From NCBI RefSeq assembly GCF_017654505.1, contig NC_054547.1:29458846-29522845 (forward strand): DNA of 64,000 bases, in the 5' to 3' direction. The notes below the pieces were generated by a model. That model saw only the letters and a program-made list of their open reading frames with translations, did no database searches and was not told where the DNA came from. The number at the start of each line of letters is the position of its first letter. Position 1 is the stretch's first letter. Both the position numbers and the translations under genes were made by a program. This DNA is from Polyodon spathula (taxonomy: Eukaryota; Chordata; Actinopteri; Acipenseriformes; Polyodontidae). Positions 61,391 to 64,000 of this stretch are shown here, one piece after another.

Positions 61391-61520
61391 TAGACCAGGG
61401 GTGAGCAAGTCTAGTTATTGATGGCTATACTACCTCAGGTTTTAAAGGTATAATGAGATACATAATTGTCAGGACCTGGATAATCTTGACTGGAAGGGTC
61501 AGTTGCTCAACCCTGGCTTA
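61391..61520. mobile_element. Small inverted-repeat element, MITE-like
   Basis: A 130-bp block whose 18-bp ends are inverted copies matching at 15 of 18 positions: TAGACCAGGGGTGAGCAA on the left, and the complement of the right end reads TAAGCCAGGGTTGAGCAA. The interior carries no coding sequence. Both outer ends are TA, which could include a TA target site, but I cannot be sure. It resembles the repeat at 18297-18420 in size and end style. Confidence 0.6.
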
Positions 61521-64000
61521 GATCATTCAAATAGACCCCCATGTGCCCTCTTCACAAAGTTTTCATGTTATTTAATGATACTCTGTTTTTATGAATAGTT
61601 TGATATTCATGAAACTGTTCCAGAATGCTTTTAAAGACCAGTAAATATGTTCACCCCATTCCTTTGTCACGATGTACAGCAATTTTAAACCATTTGATCT
61701 GTTTTGCATATGTCTTCTTTCAAAAAAGATGCATAATAATAAAACTTTACATCATTTTCATTGTAAATTCAACATGGCTTAATGCCCTGTCAATCTTGAG
61801 TCTGAAGTGTGTGATGTGAGCACAGTTCCATTAGGATTAGCAGAATAGTCCCCCTTGCATTGCAAGTGCAAGTGACCTAATGGGGTATGAAAGTGAACAT
61901 CAGTTCTTCAGGGTTTCAATCTGTAAAGCAAATAAACAATGTCTAAAAGTAATTCTGTATTCAGGTCATGTAACTGACATTTAAAAGAACTGAGTGAGAG
62001 GGAGACTGCCTGCTCAAGCTCTATGGAAGTAGAATTGTTTCAGCTACCAGGATTATACTTATTCCACACATAGCCCGGTTGTTAAAGTAAAGCACTGGAA
62101 GGTTTTCTCAGAAGAACTTTTTTAATGGATTTTGTATTCTGTCAGGGTATATCTAAAATGGTATAACTCTTGAATGACAGAATATTATAATGCATAAGTA
62201 CCTATATCTAATATTCCAAACTGCATACGCATTAAAAAGCAGTAGATTGTAATGCTGTCAATCTTTCACATATGGTTGTGATCTTTTTTCTTATCTTTCC
62301 CTTAATGGGCTTGTCATTCCCCTGTAGAAATAAAACGCAAAGATTTGGGGAATCTTTGTTGGTCTCAGAATCTATTAAAGTTCATGAAGGTTAGAGGAAT
62401 ATGGTTGATATTACTCTAAACTGGATCCACCTCAGATTAAACACAGCTTATTACTAGTAACCAGCTCATATGGTTGTATATGTTAAACACTGGATATGTG
62501 TAAACTATTGGTAACATTACATGTTATAGTTCTCAACTAGATTAGTTTCCAAAATATTAAATGAAGAATAAATAATTCTCTCCAAAAAAAATAAAAATGA
62601 AGAAATCTTAAATGCGCGTTTTTAATGTAGTTTTATGTATGAATCTATACCATTCATACTGCACAGGTGTGCTGCCCCAATACAAGTTAGAGGGTTAAAT
62701 ATGTTAACCTATCAATATACTGGCATTTCGATTGACAGATATCTCGATCTGCTGAGCTGGTGTTGTGAATGCACAAGGTCCCAGTACAGAACCACGAATC
62801 CAAAGCTCTGCAGACCTGAGGTGTACTTTCACAGATAATCCAATAATCAGCACAGCCAAGTCTAAATAGCAGACTGTGGCAATGTGCTCAATCTTGCATT
62901 GCAGTTTTATTGTAAACAAGAGCAGTAAATATCTCTCCGATTGGCTCTGGTTTGCATGGGAACCCTGCAGTGTTGTGCAGTGCTGATGGAATTATATATA
63001 TGGTGTACTGCAGCATGTTATCTCGGGACACATCAATGCGATGACAAAGGATAAAATGACCCTGTGTTTTGAAGCAGCCCAAAGGGTATAGAAAGAAACA
63101 TGAGCTGACTGGTCCTCTGTGCCAGGAGCAGATTGTCTCTTTTACTGTCAGGCTTTGCCATGATTTGACTGTTACACTTCAAATAATCGAGTAGAAGTAG
63201 GCCAGATGGTCCATAAATAAATGTGCTCTTCAAAAAGCATATATGCTAAACCTGTGGGGTAGATATTTCCAAAATTCTGTACTGAAAGCCTTTCGTTTGC
63301 TACTGTTATTCATTCGAATTCTCTCCTGTATTCTGGGTTCGGATTATGCAGGCTTAGTATTTATGATGAAATGTAAGCGGCAGAAAAAATAAAAGAGAAG
63401 ACGAGGCATTTTAGTATGATAGAGATAGGTGCTCCCATCCGAACATAGTGAGAGTCTGCTGTCGGACGTCCACATAACATGGTTGCAACATTTTGTCAGC
63501 CCCATCCGAACACCTATGAAAATACAATTTATAGTTATAGTGAGCAATGCAAAAATATTCAACAAACTGTTTTATTTTCTGATAATCCTACTTGAAAAAA
63601 AAAAAAAAAAATCATAACTGAATCTGAATGGGATATGCTGATGATCTTAGAAGTGCTGTAATGTTTTGATACAACCATTTTAGAAACTAGGAACGCAGGA
63701 GCAATGCCAATCCACCAGCTCTCCTTGCCACGACGGCTCACTCAGCAGCTGTGACCAAGAGCTCCCAGATCCATTACTTTACAGGGCCTCTCCTAATGGA
63801 AATGGCATTCTGACACAGCTGTGAGGATCATTACTGGCTGCTTGCCTGCTCTCAGCATTGTAAATACCCCCAGAAACTGTGTTGAAAGCTAAGGGTTCAT
63901 TAGCATTATGTTGCAACATTTTTGTCCAGCATTGTCCAGATTAATAAAAAACTGGCCCACCTCATTTGCTGAATTCCTATGTTTTATTTCAATAATTCCC
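61521..64000. other. Non-coding, no gene recognised
   Basis: AT-rich sequence with an A run at 63595-63610. The last 300 bp (63690-63990) are of higher complexity, with E-box CAGCTG cores near 63746 and 63819 and ATTAGCATTATG near 63900. This is suggestive of a regulatory element but not demonstrable from one sequence. Confidence 0.35.

Overview
This is a stretch of ray-finned fish nuclear genome: AT-rich, intron-rich, with GT-AG introns, tRNA-derived SINEs, an L2-type LINE, Tc1/mariner, Harbinger and LTR relics and many dinucleotide and homopolymer tracts. The SINE at 3421-3655 resembles ones I remember from sturgeon and paddlefish, so a non-teleost fish is plausible, but that rests on memory only.

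Only two protein-coding genes are supported. The 3' end of ZMAT3 (Wig-1/PAG608, a p53-target zinc-finger RNA-binding protein) runs on the + strand: a 101-bp penultimate exon (2270-2370), a 3.2-kb intron and the terminal coding exon (5620-5828), followed by a probable long 3' UTR. KCNMB2, the beta-2 auxiliary subunit of the BK (KCa1.1) channel, is complete in coding sequence on the - strand: exons 25037-25089 (coding part), 22183-22353, 20434-20629 and 19875-20153, together 232 residues. The two genes converge tail to tail, as I recall for the human locus. They have no known joint function; the arrangement is an old syntenic one.

Layout: 1-5828 ZMAT3 end, with a broken Tc1-like element, a solo LTR with a 5-bp target duplication and a SINE in its introns; 5829 to about 9.9 kb ZMAT3 3' UTR and flank; 9968-10023 a strong hairpin; 10547 to about 12.3 kb an antisense L2 LINE; 12.3-17.5 kb intergenic DNA with a second copy of the same LTR family; 17.5-25.2 kb KCNMB2. 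From 25.2 kb to the end I find no coding exon. By analogy with other vertebrates this could be upstream intron or flank of KCNMB2, whose exon 1 begins at a splice acceptor and so needs at least one exon further upstream. It holds microsatellites, poly-C runs, a Harbinger relic (about 47.0-47.9 kb), a second dead Tc1 element (about 58.15-59.4 kb), a small inverted-repeat element (61391-61520) and G-rich tracts.

I did not find a previously undescribed biological system. The most useful observations are the exon models with the conserved convergent gene pair, an extra loop cysteine in KCNMB2, a Tc1-like transposase with 36-residue D-E spacing, the LTR family defined from its two copies, and the hairpin near 10 kb.
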